Notes: generated by a model from the letters alone, not told the origin. A stretch of 7,719 nt of DNA from Bacillota bacterium (GCA_021820675.1 JAKADI010000062.1:1-7719), one strand, 5' to 3'; positions 1-6,369 are shown, counted from the stretch's first letter. Translations and numbers: made by a program.

Positions 1-33
1 GCTGAGGATGCGAGGGCAAATCATGTCGCCTAG
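1..33 (+). CDS. Possible C-terminal end of a gene entering from the left edge
   Basis: Frame 1 is open from the window edge and ends at TAG (31-33), giving AEDARANHVA. The composition is plausible for the end of a bacterial protein, and such a gene would converge with the histidine phosphatase, leaving a 75-bp gap. Ten codons are too few to identify a family. A competing minus-strand frame is open over the same bases, so this is only a tentative call. Confidence 0.25.
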   Translation, partial: AEDARANHVA

Positions 34-108
34 GCCCTGTGGTAACGCCATCGTGTGCTCTGGGACCTACCGTCGGATTGGCGAAATGTCTTGCGGCTGA
101 TGCCGCCA

Positions 109-753
109 TTAACCAAAGTCGGCCACGGGATCGCGGGGAATGCAGGGGGGTGAAAACACTAGGAGCCACCTGCTGTTGTCAAATCGTCTTAATAGCAGTT
201 GGCCCGTATTCGGGACCCAAATATGACGTGCTGCCGGGCCATGTGCTTCGAGGATGACGAGCACGGCGCCTTTAATACAATCGGCATGGGTCGAGGCCAC
301 CACCAAAGAGTTCGGCTCACAGGTCTTGAGAAATTGGGCCAACACGGCAAGAACTCGGTGCCCCACATCGACAATGCTTTCCCCCCCGGGTGGCGGGTTG
401 CTTTCGGGGTCTCGCCGCCAGGCTTGAAAGGCTGGCAGATTGGCTGTTTCCAGATCCTTTAAGCGCCGTCCGTCCCATTGACCTAAATCAACCTCTGCGA
501 GATCTTTTAAGATGATGGGACTGAGACGGCGAAGCCGCGCCAAAGGGGCAATCGTTTGTTGCGCACGGACTAAGGGACTGGTGACAATATGATCAATAGG
601 GGCATTTCCCAACTGTTGAGCCAAGCGTTCAGCTTCTAACGACCCAGCACGCGTGAGCGGCGGATCCCACGTGTGGGAAGCAAAACGTCCAGCCGCATTG
701 GCTTCACTTTCCCCATGACGGACTAATAACACATCGACATATGCGGGCAACAC
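109..753 (-). CDS. Histidine phosphatase family protein (phosphoglycerate mutase-like)
   Basis: Cytosolic branch-1 histidine phosphatase, 214 residues. The signature RHGE is at residues 12-15, with H13 the expected phospho-accepting histidine. Supporting catalytic residues are R63 in TSPLVRAQQT, E87 as the probable acid/base in the LAEVDLGQWDG segment, a PGGES motif (122-126) and the second histidine H156 in STHAD. All key residues are present, so it should be active. Length and the GGES motif resemble the PhoE/CobC/GpmB-like broad phosphatases more than true glycolytic mutases (about 230-250 residues). The substrate cannot be read from sequence. The start given is GTG 753-751, but TTG 750-748 one codon later is better spaced from the GGAGG at 758-762. 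It is divergent from the MarR gene. A small GC hairpin (94-107) sits just past the TAA but lacks a T tract, so it is not called a terminator. Confidence 0.93.
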   Translation of the reverse strand: MLPAYVDVLLVRHGESEANAAGRFASHTWDPPLTRAGSLEAERLAQQLGNAPIDHIVTSPLVRAQQTIAPLARLRRLSPIILKDLAEVDLGQWDGRRLKDLETANLPAFQAWRRDPESNPPPGGESIVDVGHRVLAVLAQFLKTCEPNSLVVASTHADCIKGAVLVILEAHGPAARHIWVPNTGQLLLRRFDNSRWLLVFSPPCIPRDPVADFG

Positions 754-757
754 AAAA

Positions 758-762
758 CCTCC
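758..762 (-). promoter_or_regulatory. Shine-Dalgarno of the histidine phosphatase gene
   Basis: On the minus strand this reads GGAGG, followed by TTTT and then GTG TTG. The spacing is 4 nt to the GTG and 7 nt to the TTG. The TTG therefore has the more usual distance, and translation may begin at residue 2 of the listed protein. Confidence 0.7.
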
Positions 763-1003
763 AGTGCAAAAATTTGAGTCGGTGGGAGATGGGCGCTTCT
801 CTATCTTATCGAAATAAAGCAGTTATGGGGAAAATTTATTGCGATGCGCGGAATTTGTCAATCTCGTGTGAAACGATCAACAACATGACGCTATCTGACA
901 GAATGTATCCGCCAGCGTCCCCGGGGAACTTCGTCCAAAAATTCTTCAACATCAAAACCTATTCGTGCCCCATGGTTGATGGTATGCTTGTCATATCCTG
1001 TGA

Positions 1004-1010
1004 AGAGGGG
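1004..1010 (+). promoter_or_regulatory. Shine-Dalgarno that fixes the MarR start
   Basis: AGAGGGG lies 6 nt before an in-frame GTG at 1017. The frame remains open upstream to 741, but none of its earlier ATG codons has a comparable ribosome binding site. The extra 92 upstream residues do not resemble a MarR N-terminus. Confidence 0.7.
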
Positions 1011-1016
1011 ACAACG

Positions 1017-1451
1017 GTGGACCAACATAAGGCAGAATCGTTATTTGACGCCGCATTTCGTGTTTTGCGCCTCATGGCGCGGCAATTTGCGCGTGGCAAG
1101 CCGGGACATATGACTCCTACGCAATATCATATTTTATACGTGATCCGGGATATGGGGACATTGACGCTAATGGATATGGCGAAGCATTTACAGGTTTCCG
1201 CTCCGACAGCCACGCGGGCCGTAGATGCTTTGGTGCAAAAAGGCTTATTGAATAAAGAACGAGATCCACAGGATCGCCGGTTGGTATGGTTGAGATTATC
1301 GAATGCAGGCACTATGCTGCTGGCACAACAGCGTGCCGAACACGTAAAGTTTTTAGCGCAAGAGGCCGATGCCAAATTGAGCGTCGAAGAACAAGATTCT
1401 CTCATCGCGTTGCTAAACAAGCTCATTCCCCCGGCACCGTCCGAAAAATAA
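1017..1451 (+). CDS. MarR-family winged-helix transcriptional regulator
   Basis: From GTG 1017 the protein has 144 residues, the normal size for MarR regulators, which act as dimers binding palindromic DNA, often near their own promoter. An N-terminal dimerisation helix (about 5-26) precedes the winged helix-turn-helix. The MTPTQYHILYVI segment (32-43) is followed by LTLMDMAKHLQVS, the recognition helix SAPTATRAVDALVQKGLL (61-78) and a wing with the family signature DxRR (D86, R87, R88). The C-terminal part (about 99-144) would complete the dimer interface. No conserved cysteine pattern of a redox-sensing OhrR is apparent, so the ligand is unknown. The kinase-like gene begins 15 bp downstream on the same strand, so it is the likeliest co-transcribed target. 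The 263-bp divergent region upstream shows no clean sigma-70 promoter or long palindrome; TCTG-A-CAGA at 894-902 is the only small dyad noticed. Confidence 0.9.
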   Translation: MDQHKAESLFDAAFRVLRLMARQFARGKPGHMTPTQYHILYVIRDMGTLTLMDMAKHLQVSAPTATRAVDALVQKGLLNKERDPQDRRLVWLRLSNAGTMLLAQQRAEHVKFLAQEADAKLSVEEQDSLIALLNKLIPPAPSEK

Positions 1452-1466
1452 GAAGATAAGTGGTGA

Positions 1467-2444
1467 ATGTCTATCATTGGTTTAATTGTCAATCCGATGG
1501 CTGGTCGTGACATCAGGCGGTTGGTCGCGGCAGCATCCTTGCAGTCCGCACCGGAAAAGATGCTGGCGGTGAGACGGCTGATTGCGGGAATAGCCGCGGT
1601 GCCCGGAATGGAAGTCATGATGGTCGATGACTATGAGGGATTTGGTCGTTATGCTCATCACGAACTCAGTTCGATTTTGCCCGTGAGACTCATTACGGGG
1701 GAAAAAGAGCCGAGTAACGGCACGTCGACCATTGACTGGGCGCTACGGCTCCAAGAGGCAGGCGCACGGATGGTGATGAGTGTGGGCGGCGACGGGACGC
1801 AGCGCAACATAGCCCAAGCCCATCTTCGCATCCCGGTCTTAGCTATTGCCGGCGGTACCAACAATGTCGCGTGTTGGACCGGAGATCAAACGGCAGCGGG
1901 TTATGCGGGAGCTCTTTATGTCGCCAGAGGGGATGATCCGCTGGAGGTGGGTTATCAAGCTAAATTGGTGCATATTCATCAAGAGAGCGGTCATGAGGAA
2001 CTGGCTCTCATTGACGTTGCTTTGGTTCGCCAGGCGTTTACTGGAGCTTTAGCGGTGTGGCATGCGGACGATGTCGAACGATTGCTTTTGAGTGTGGCCG
2101 ATCCTGTTCGGCCCGGCTTGTCCAATGTGGGGGGATTTGTTCATCCCGTTTTTCCGGATGACGACGTGGCAATGCATGTGATTTTTGGCACGAAAGGCCC
2201 TAAGCCTCAGCAAATCTTAGCGGTTATGGCCCCAGGGCTCATGACACCTTTTGAAGTGTCCCAGGCCGAAGTGGTGCCGCTGGGCCAAACCGTGATGTGG
2301 ATTCGTGAAGAAGGTGGCTCGCTAGCATTAGATGGCGAGCGGACCGTGGTCCTCAGACGAGGTGAGCCGGTTTGGTTAACGGTTCTCCGCGATGGCCCCT
2401 TCATGCTCGATCCCAAGAAAATTCTTAATCGCCAGCCTGACTGA
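1467..2444 (+). CDS. ATP-NAD kinase / AcoX-like protein (COG3199-type)
   Basis: 325 residues with the NAD-kinase/diacylglycerol-kinase fold landmarks. An N-terminal beta strand and phosphate loop IVNPMAG (7-13) continues into RDIRRLV, typical of the AcoX-like subgroup. The nucleotide-binding GGDGT is at 107-111 and AGGTNN at 128-133. A beta-rich C-terminal half follows, ending with SLALDGERTV and a final strand region. The family is usually annotated as ATP-NAD kinase or as AcoX, the accessory protein of acetoin catabolism clusters. No acetoin dehydrogenase genes are visible here, so the substrate (NAD or another small molecule) is undetermined. The protein has no signal peptide or membrane helix and is presumably cytosolic. 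The start ATG 1467 lies 15 nt after the MarR stop and has only a weak ribosome binding site, suggesting translation coupled to the MarR gene. Confidence 0.85.
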   Translation: MSIIGLIVNPMAGRDIRRLVAAASLQSAPEKMLAVRRLIAGIAAVPGMEVMMVDDYEGFGRYAHHELSSILPVRLITGEKEPSNGTSTIDWALRLQEAGARMVMSVGGDGTQRNIAQAHLRIPVLAIAGGTNNVACWTGDQTAAGYAGALYVARGDDPLEVGYQAKLVHIHQESGHEELALIDVALVRQAFTGALAVWHADDVERLLLSVADPVRPGLSNVGGFVHPVFPDDDVAMHVIFGTKGPKPQQILAVMAPGLMTPFEVSQAEVVPLGQTVMWIREEGGSLALDGERTVVLRRGEPVWLTVLRDGPFMLDPKKILNRQPD

Positions 2445-2534
2445 CAGGCGTTATGCGTAGAGAGCCACTAAGCCCCAAATCCCCGAATTTAGATTAGGCG
2501 CAAAAGATGAGCCAGGAATATGGAAGTGCTTGAG

Positions 2535-2544
2535 GACCATGGTC
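2535..2544. repeat. Palindrome GACCATGGTC, upstream copy of an inverted-repeat core
   Basis: A perfect 10-bp palindrome in the gap upstream of the coiled-coil gene. With the next base it contains CATGGTCT (2538-2545), the same 8-mer that forms the core of the inverted repeat at 2661-2711. It may be an auxiliary operator site; the palindrome alone could occur by chance. Confidence 0.4.
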
Positions 2545-2660
2545 TGGAATTGATGGGCAGACCTGGTTACCGAAAATTGGGCGAGTCTCGGGGGAATAAT
2601 GTAACATCCTCCTAACACCTTCCTCATGGGGCTATGCTCTTGATGTAAACACTCCTGATT

Positions 2661-2711
2661 TTCATGGTCTAAATTTCTGCTGACAAATTATATATAGGAT
2701 CAGACCATGAA
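2661..2711. promoter_or_regulatory. 10-bp perfect inverted repeat flanking an AT-rich promoter-like core
   Basis: TTCATGGTCT (2661-2670) and AGACCATGAA (2702-2711) are exact inverted copies separated by 31 bp. The interval holds TATATA (2691-2696) and TAGGAT (2695-2700), either of which could be a -10 box, but no good -35 is found at 16-18 bp. A nested small dyad, AATTT (2672-2676) with AAATT (2685-2689), lies inside. The right arm ends 2 bp before the G-rich ribosome binding site of the downstream gene, so the arms could be a two-half-site operator or an RNA stem close to the start codon. Confidence 0.45.
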
Positions 2712-2713
2712 TT

Positions 2714-2723
2714 GGGGGAGGGG
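2714..2723 (+). promoter_or_regulatory. Purine-rich Shine-Dalgarno of the coiled-coil gene
   Basis: GGGGGAGGGG precedes tandem ATG codons at 2726 and 2729. The GGAGG core (2717-2721) is 4 nt from the first and 7 nt from the second, so the second ATG may be the true start. The difference is one residue. Confidence 0.7.
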
Positions 2724-2725
2724 AA

Positions 2726-3235
2726 ATGATGTGCGCGCAATCGGTGAGCCCTCACATGGCTCAGATCATCTTGCACTTGAAAACGATCCGGCGCGAAATC
2801 AGAGATTTGGAAACAGAAGAACAGGTGATACGCCAAGAATTGCTGCATGATCTTGAGGACTGGCCTCCCGAATCCTTTCCCGTGCGGGTTGGGGCCGTCG
2901 AGTTGCGCGTCCAACATCGTCAGGGCCGTCTTGATTATGAGCAGGCGCTTCAGGTCTTAGGCAATCAGGGACTTTTGGGCGAGGCAAATGCTGAAGGCAC
3001 TGTCCGCAACCAGGAGGCATTGGCGGCCTTGCGGATTGCCATATCCCAACTGAGCATGCCTAAGGCCACGAGGCAGCAACTGACCGGCCATTTCGAGCAA
3101 GCGGTTCAGTTCCGTCCCGCCGTAGGGACCGAATGGTTGCAGATGCTCTACAAAAATCATGTGTTGGATGACGAGATGTATGGCCGATGTTTCAAAGACC
3201 AAAAACCCGTTGTTCCGGTTTTGGTGGTACGTTAA
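2726..3235 (+). CDS. Hypothetical protein with N-terminal coiled coil
   Basis: I do not recognise a family. The 169-residue protein has no signal peptide or membrane segment. Residues 14-39 show a regular heptad pattern (I14, L18, I21, I25, L28, I35, L39) in a highly charged helix, indicating a coiled coil and probable oligomerisation. A beta-like segment follows (FPVRVGAVELRVQH, 51-64), then GRLDYEQAL (67-75), then a helical C-terminal half with many Q, A and L residues (95-143). The coiled coil followed by a short beta strand and a G-x-[LV]-D-Y element faintly recalls small phage accessory proteins, but this is not a homology claim. Its strong ribosome binding site and the inverted repeat upstream support real expression. 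The last 44 nt overlap the 3' end of the glycosidase gene on the other strand. Confidence 0.75.
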   Translation: MMCAQSVSPHMAQIILHLKTIRREIRDLETEEQVIRQELLHDLEDWPPESFPVRVGAVELRVQHRQGRLDYEQALQVLGNQGLLGEANAEGTVRNQEALAALRIAISQLSMPKATRQQLTGHFEQAVQFRPAVGTEWLQMLYKNHVLDDEMYGRCFKDQKPVVPVLVVR

Positions 3236-4427
3236 GGGGCCAGTGGTCGCGATTGGAATCGATAATACTGCGATAAAGCGCGGCGCTCTCTTGCATTGAG
3301 CGCTGTTGAGTATCATAATCGACGCGGATGAGACCGAAGCGGGGGCGGAATCCTTCGGCCCACTCGAAATTATCGAGCGCGGACCAATAGAAATAGCCCC
3401 GAACCATCACGCCCTGATTTTGAGCGCGGCTCACTGCGGTGAGATGGTCTAATAGAAATTGCTGCCGGACACCATCATTGGTTGTCGCTATCCCGTTTTC
3501 CGTAATCAACAAGGGTTTATCAAATCGTTTCAACGCTACTAAGATCTTTTCCAGGCCATCAGGATAAATTTCCCATCCCATATCAGTCAACAGATGCCCG
3601 GGCTTGTGCATAACGGGAACGAGAAAGTGCCGGTGCCTGGCATATTGGCGGGTATAGTAATTGACGCCGATAAAATCCTGAGTGTTCTGAGCCCATTGAA
3701 TGAATCGGTGATTGAACAAATAATGAAGGATACGGGCGTTTTGGCGGTCAAGCCATGAATATTCGTTATAGGGTTCAAACGCCAATAAATGATGGGCGAT
3801 ACCGACCATGGCGTCAGATCGGCGCAGCTTGATCTGATGATAGGCTTGCCGGTGGCAAGCCAAGAGGCGCGGGGCGATTTGCCAGAGTTCTTTCAGGCTT
3901 TTATGGCCAGGCGGCCATTGTCCGGTTCCGTATCCCATGACGGCATAGACCATCGGTTCATTGATGGTGATATAGAATCGTGCCAGATCGCCTAACGTTG
4001 CGAGCACCTGTTGAACATAACGTTCAAAGTACCAAGGGGCCCGGGGATGAAAAAACCCACCTTGGCGGGCAAACCACTTTGGTAACGTAAAATGGTGCAA
4101 GGTAATCACCGGTTCCAGGTGATGACGAATCACGGATTCAGTCATGGCGCGGTAATGGTCTAAAGCGTCGGGATTAAATTGCCCGGGCTCGGGTTCGATC
4201 CGGCTCCATTCCACCGAATAACGGTAGGCGTTAACCCCCACTTGCGCAATGAGGTCCAGATCTTGATTGTACTTTTCATAATGTAAACAGCTGGCACCCG
4301 AACGGTCGGGAACGTGCCCGCAGGCTTCCCACTCGGTCCAATCGTTATCATTGTTGCCTTCGACTTGATGGCTCGATGTGGCTACGCCCCATAAAAATGG
4401 CGCCATATGAGGAGGCCATGACATCAT
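3192..4427 (-). CDS. Glycoside hydrolase family 1 beta-glycosidase (beta-glucosidase-like)
   Basis: 411 residues, a GH1 (beta/alpha)8 barrel that hydrolyses terminal beta-glycosides with retention of configuration. The N-terminal signature FLWGVATSSHQVEG (11-24) contains glycone-binding Q21. RYSVEWSRIEPEPG is at 69-82 and TLHHFTLP at 109-116, with H112. The acid/base is E157 in TINEP (154-158), N256/Y258 lie in GVNYYTR, and the nucleophile is E310 in ITENG (308-312). W348, E355 and W356 lie in the YWSALDNFEWAEGF block. FEWAEG argues for a non-phosphorylated substrate rather than a 6-phospho-glycosidase. All catalytic residues are present. The protein is about 30-40 residues shorter than the usual 440-450, and has no secretion signal, so it should be cytosolic. 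It starts 3 nt after the lipid kinase stop, with tandem ATGs and only a distant AAAGG, implying one transcript and coupled translation. Its C-terminal tail after about residue 393 extends past the usual family end and overlaps the opposing gene. Confidence 0.95.
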   Translation of the reverse strand: MMSWPPHMAPFLWGVATSSHQVEGNNDNDWTEWEACGHVPDRSGASCLHYEKYNQDLDLIAQVGVNAYRYSVEWSRIEPEPGQFNPDALDHYRAMTESVIRHHLEPVITLHHFTLPKWFARQGGFFHPRAPWYFERYVQQVLATLGDLARFYITINEPMVYAVMGYGTGQWPPGHKSLKELWQIAPRLLACHRQAYHQIKLRRSDAMVGIAHHLLAFEPYNEYSWLDRQNARILHYLFNHRFIQWAQNTQDFIGVNYYTRQYARHRHFLVPVMHKPGHLLTDMGWEIYPDGLEKILVALKRFDKPLLITENGIATTNDGVRQQFLLDHLTAVSRAQNQGVMVRGYFYWSALDNFEWAEGFRPRFGLIRVDYDTQQRSMQESAALYRSIIDSNRDHWPLNVPPKPEQRVFGL

Positions 4428-4430
4428 AGA

Positions 4431-5354
4431 TTATTCGGCCTTTCGTTCGATACTTTCGACCAGTCGGGGATTGTCGTGTTCCAGAGCTCCTACACGAATC
4501 CGTATGGCTTTGGAAATCGTCTTGACCGTGACCGGCAAATGCCCGATAAGTTCCCCATCGGCATGAACCCATAATTCTTTGGGGCCCTCCAATGTTAATG
4601 AAGCCGTGGGAAAAGTTTTAACCACTCTCTTCTTGATGTGATTTCCTCGAAATACTCCCGCTAACAAGGGAAAGACTCGCCATGGGCTGATACTTTCAAT
4701 CCACACAACCTGGAACTCCCCATCATGGGGGTTGGCCGTTGGGCAGATTTTCATTCCTCCGGCGTAATATTGGGTATTGCCAATGGCAATCATGAACGTA
4801 TTTTGCGACTGTGAGGTGGCTGGAGCCGTCAATGTCATGGGTTGCGGGCGGTAACCGAAGGCATTATACAAAATCCCGCGAATAAAGACCCAGGTGCCAT
4901 TTCCTTGTTTCTTGCGCTGATTGACCCAGCCGGCAACTTCGGCGTCAAACCCGGCGCCTGCCACCGTCAAAAAATATTGGTCATTAATATTCCCCAAATC
5001 AAACCACTGATACGGACCCTGTATGGCCGTGTCTACCATTTGCCCTATCGCTTTGGGGTATTTGAGCATTCGGACAAAATCATTACCTGTGCCTGCAGGG
5101 ATAACGCCAAAGATGGCCTTGCCGGCCGGCATCAAACCATTGATGACTTCGTGATGGGTACCGTCACCTCCCAGTGAGATAACGGCCATACTGTCCTTTT
5201 CACAAACTTCCTGCGCCAGTTGCGTGGCATGGCCCGGACCTTGTGTTTCCACAATTTCTACGTCATATTTGTCGAGAAATGGCTTGACATTCTCCAAGAT
5301 CTTCACGGCCTTGCCATTACCGGCTGTAGGATTATAAATGATCCGCGCTACCAT
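4431..5354 (-). CDS. Diacylglycerol kinase family lipid kinase (YegS/DgkB/BmrU type)
   Basis: 307 residues, the standard length for soluble bacterial lipid kinases that phosphorylate diacylglycerol or related lipids with ATP at the membrane surface. Motifs in order are the N-terminal strand and loop IIYNPTAGNGK (5-15), nucleotide-binding GGDGT (62-66), PAGTGNDF (86-93), the second-domain YYAGGMKICPTANPHDG block (196-212) that includes the structural metal region, and VHADGE (263-268). In that last motif D266 and E268 correspond to the catalytic-base region of Staphylococcus DgkB. No motif is damaged. In Gram-positives DgkB returns diacylglycerol released by lipoteichoic acid or glycolipid synthesis to phosphatidate; relatives act on other lipids, so the substrate is open. 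It starts at ATG 5354-5352 with a rather distant GGGGGA. A TATATT -10-like box (minus strand, 5381-5386) could give it its own promoter, though without a clear -35. The GH1 gene follows 3 nt downstream, and nfo lies 94 nt upstream. Confidence 0.94.
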   Translation of the reverse strand: MVARIIYNPTAGNGKAVKILENVKPFLDKYDVEIVETQGPGHATQLAQEVCEKDSMAVISLGGDGTHHEVINGLMPAGKAIFGVIPAGTGNDFVRMLKYPKAIGQMVDTAIQGPYQWFDLGNINDQYFLTVAGAGFDAEVAGWVNQRKKQGNGTWVFIRGILYNAFGYRPQPMTLTAPATSQSQNTFMIAIGNTQYYAGGMKICPTANPHDGEFQVVWIESISPWRVFPLLAGVFRGNHIKKRVVKTFPTASLTLEGPKELWVHADGELIGHLPVTVKTISKAIRIRVGALEHDNPRLVESIERKAE

Positions 5355-5448
5355 CTGTTACGGGATTCCCCCATCGAATGAATATACCTCAGTTCTTTGC
5401 CCCTTGCCTTGGGATTACGAAGAGGCTCATGTCCCGCAGGGGCGGAAT

Positions 5449-6306
5449 TTACGATTCATCACCCATCCGTCCCGTTTCGAGAAGATCGCGACATGTTCGA
5501 ATTTCATCGGCATATTGTGCTTCAGATTCGACAGGCGTTTCCAAGTAAAACGGGATAGATTGTAAACGCGGTTCATGTAAAATGGTATCGATGACGGTGA
5601 TACCCATATAACCCTGTCCGATTAACTCATGCCGGTCTTTTCTGGCGCCAAAAGGCACCTTGCTGTCATTTAAGTGTATCGCCTTTAATCGCTCCATATA
5701 CAAGGGATTGTGAAACCCTTCAAAATCCGCAACATTATCCGGCGACAACACGCCGGCGGCAAACGCATGTTGGGTATCGAGGCAAAAACCGACCCTGTCC
5801 TGAGGGAAGCCCTCGGCAATCGCCAAAAGCTGATCGATGGTGGTCCCTATTTCCGATCCTTGGCCCGCCGTATTTTCTAAAAGAATCATGACCTGTTCGG
5901 TTTGAGTCTGACTGAGAACCTGAGACAGTGCCGCCTGCATTCGGATAATTCCGTAGTCTAAGCCTTTGTCCTTGGGTTTGCCGCAATGGACGATTACGCC
6001 GTAAGAGCCCCGCGCTTCACCAATCACCAAGTCTTTCACCAACGCGTCTATGGATAACTTGTAGAGCTCGTCGTCCGGAGTGGCCAGATTAATTAAATAA
6101 GGGGTATGTCCCACGCTTACTAAACCCAGTTCGCGCATGCGGTTTTGTCCCCGCTCGGCATCGACCACATTTAAGGGCTTGGCCCCGCGGAATCCCCGGG
6201 GGTTTTTAGTAAAGTATTGAAAGCATGTGGCTCCCAATTTCGGCGCGTTGTCCACGGCACTGGTAAATCCTTTAGCTACGCTGAGATGGCATCCTATCCG
6301 TATCAT
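5449..6306 (-). CDS. nfo: Endonuclease IV (AP endonuclease, Nfo)
   Basis: Zinc-dependent AP endonuclease of base excision repair: it cleaves 5' of abasic sites and removes blocked 3' ends. From ATG 6306 it has 285 residues, matching the family (about 280-300). All nine metal ligands known from the E. coli enzyme have counterparts: H67 (HTPYLINLATPD), H107 (VIVHCGKP), E144 (LLENTAGQGSEIG), D177 and H180 (CLDTQHAFAAG), H211 (HLNDSK), D224 and H226 (KDRHELIGQG), and E256 (YLETP). The usual DTCH is DTQH here, a minor change next to the ligands. The frame is open upstream to a TTG at 6369 (306 residues), but family proteins begin near MIRIGCHLSVAKG, and that TTG coincides with a good -35 box. I therefore place the start at 6306; ATG 6324 is an alternative. 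GGAG (6319-6322) is the nearest ribosome binding site, 12 nt away and somewhat distant. Confidence 0.95.
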   Translation of the reverse strand: MIRIGCHLSVAKGFTSAVDNAPKLGATCFQYFTKNPRGFRGAKPLNVVDAERGQNRMRELGLVSVGHTPYLINLATPDDELYKLSIDALVKDLVIGEARGSYGVIVHCGKPKDKGLDYGIIRMQAALSQVLSQTQTEQVMILLENTAGQGSEIGTTIDQLLAIAEGFPQDRVGFCLDTQHAFAAGVLSPDNVADFEGFHNPLYMERLKAIHLNDSKVPFGARKDRHELIGQGYMGITVIDTILHEPRLQSIPFYLETPVESEAQYADEIRTCRDLLETGRMGDES

Positions 6307-6340
6307 CGTTGATTGTCGCTCCATTTCATCACTATCGTCC

Positions 6341-6369
6341 ATGATGACGAAAATCGGAATTGACGTCAA
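6341..6369 (-). promoter_or_regulatory. Candidate sigma-70-type promoter of nfo
   Basis: Minus strand: TTGACG (6369-6364, 5 of 6 consensus bases), a 17-bp spacer, then CATCAT (6346-6341, 4 of 6). Transcription would begin near 6334, about 28 nt before ATG 6306, which agrees with the shorter nfo start. The -35 lies in a perfect 10-bp palindrome TTGACGTCAA (6360-6369) that could also be an operator. It is not a Firmicute LexA box. Confidence 0.5.

Noticed and set aside
94..107. Hairpin GCGGC-TGAT-GCCGC after the histidine phosphatase stop
   Set aside because: Only a 5-bp stem, and no run of T follows on the minus strand, so it is not supported as an intrinsic terminator.
741..1016. 92-residue N-terminal extension of the MarR protein
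   Set aside because: No ribosome binding site at 741, the extension does not look like a MarR domain, and GTG 1017 with AGAGGGG gives the normal family length.
1127..1618. 163-codon open frame on the minus strand
   Set aside because: It lies antisense across the MarR gene and the start of the kinase gene, both of which have clear family motifs. Its product is rich in Ser, Ala and Cys with no recognisable domain, and it has no ribosome binding site.
3250..3261. CGATT-GG-AATCG dyad near the convergent gene ends
   Set aside because: A 2-nt loop is too short for a hairpin, and the dyad lies inside the GH1 coding sequence.
2957..3316. 119-codon minus-strand open frame
   Set aside because: It is antisense to the coiled-coil gene and overlaps the GH1 3' end in another frame. 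No motif or ribosome binding site supports it.
4842..5177. 111-codon plus-strand open frame inside the lipid kinase gene
   Set aside because: It is antisense to the conserved GGDGT and PAGTGND region of the kinase and shows no protein features of its own.
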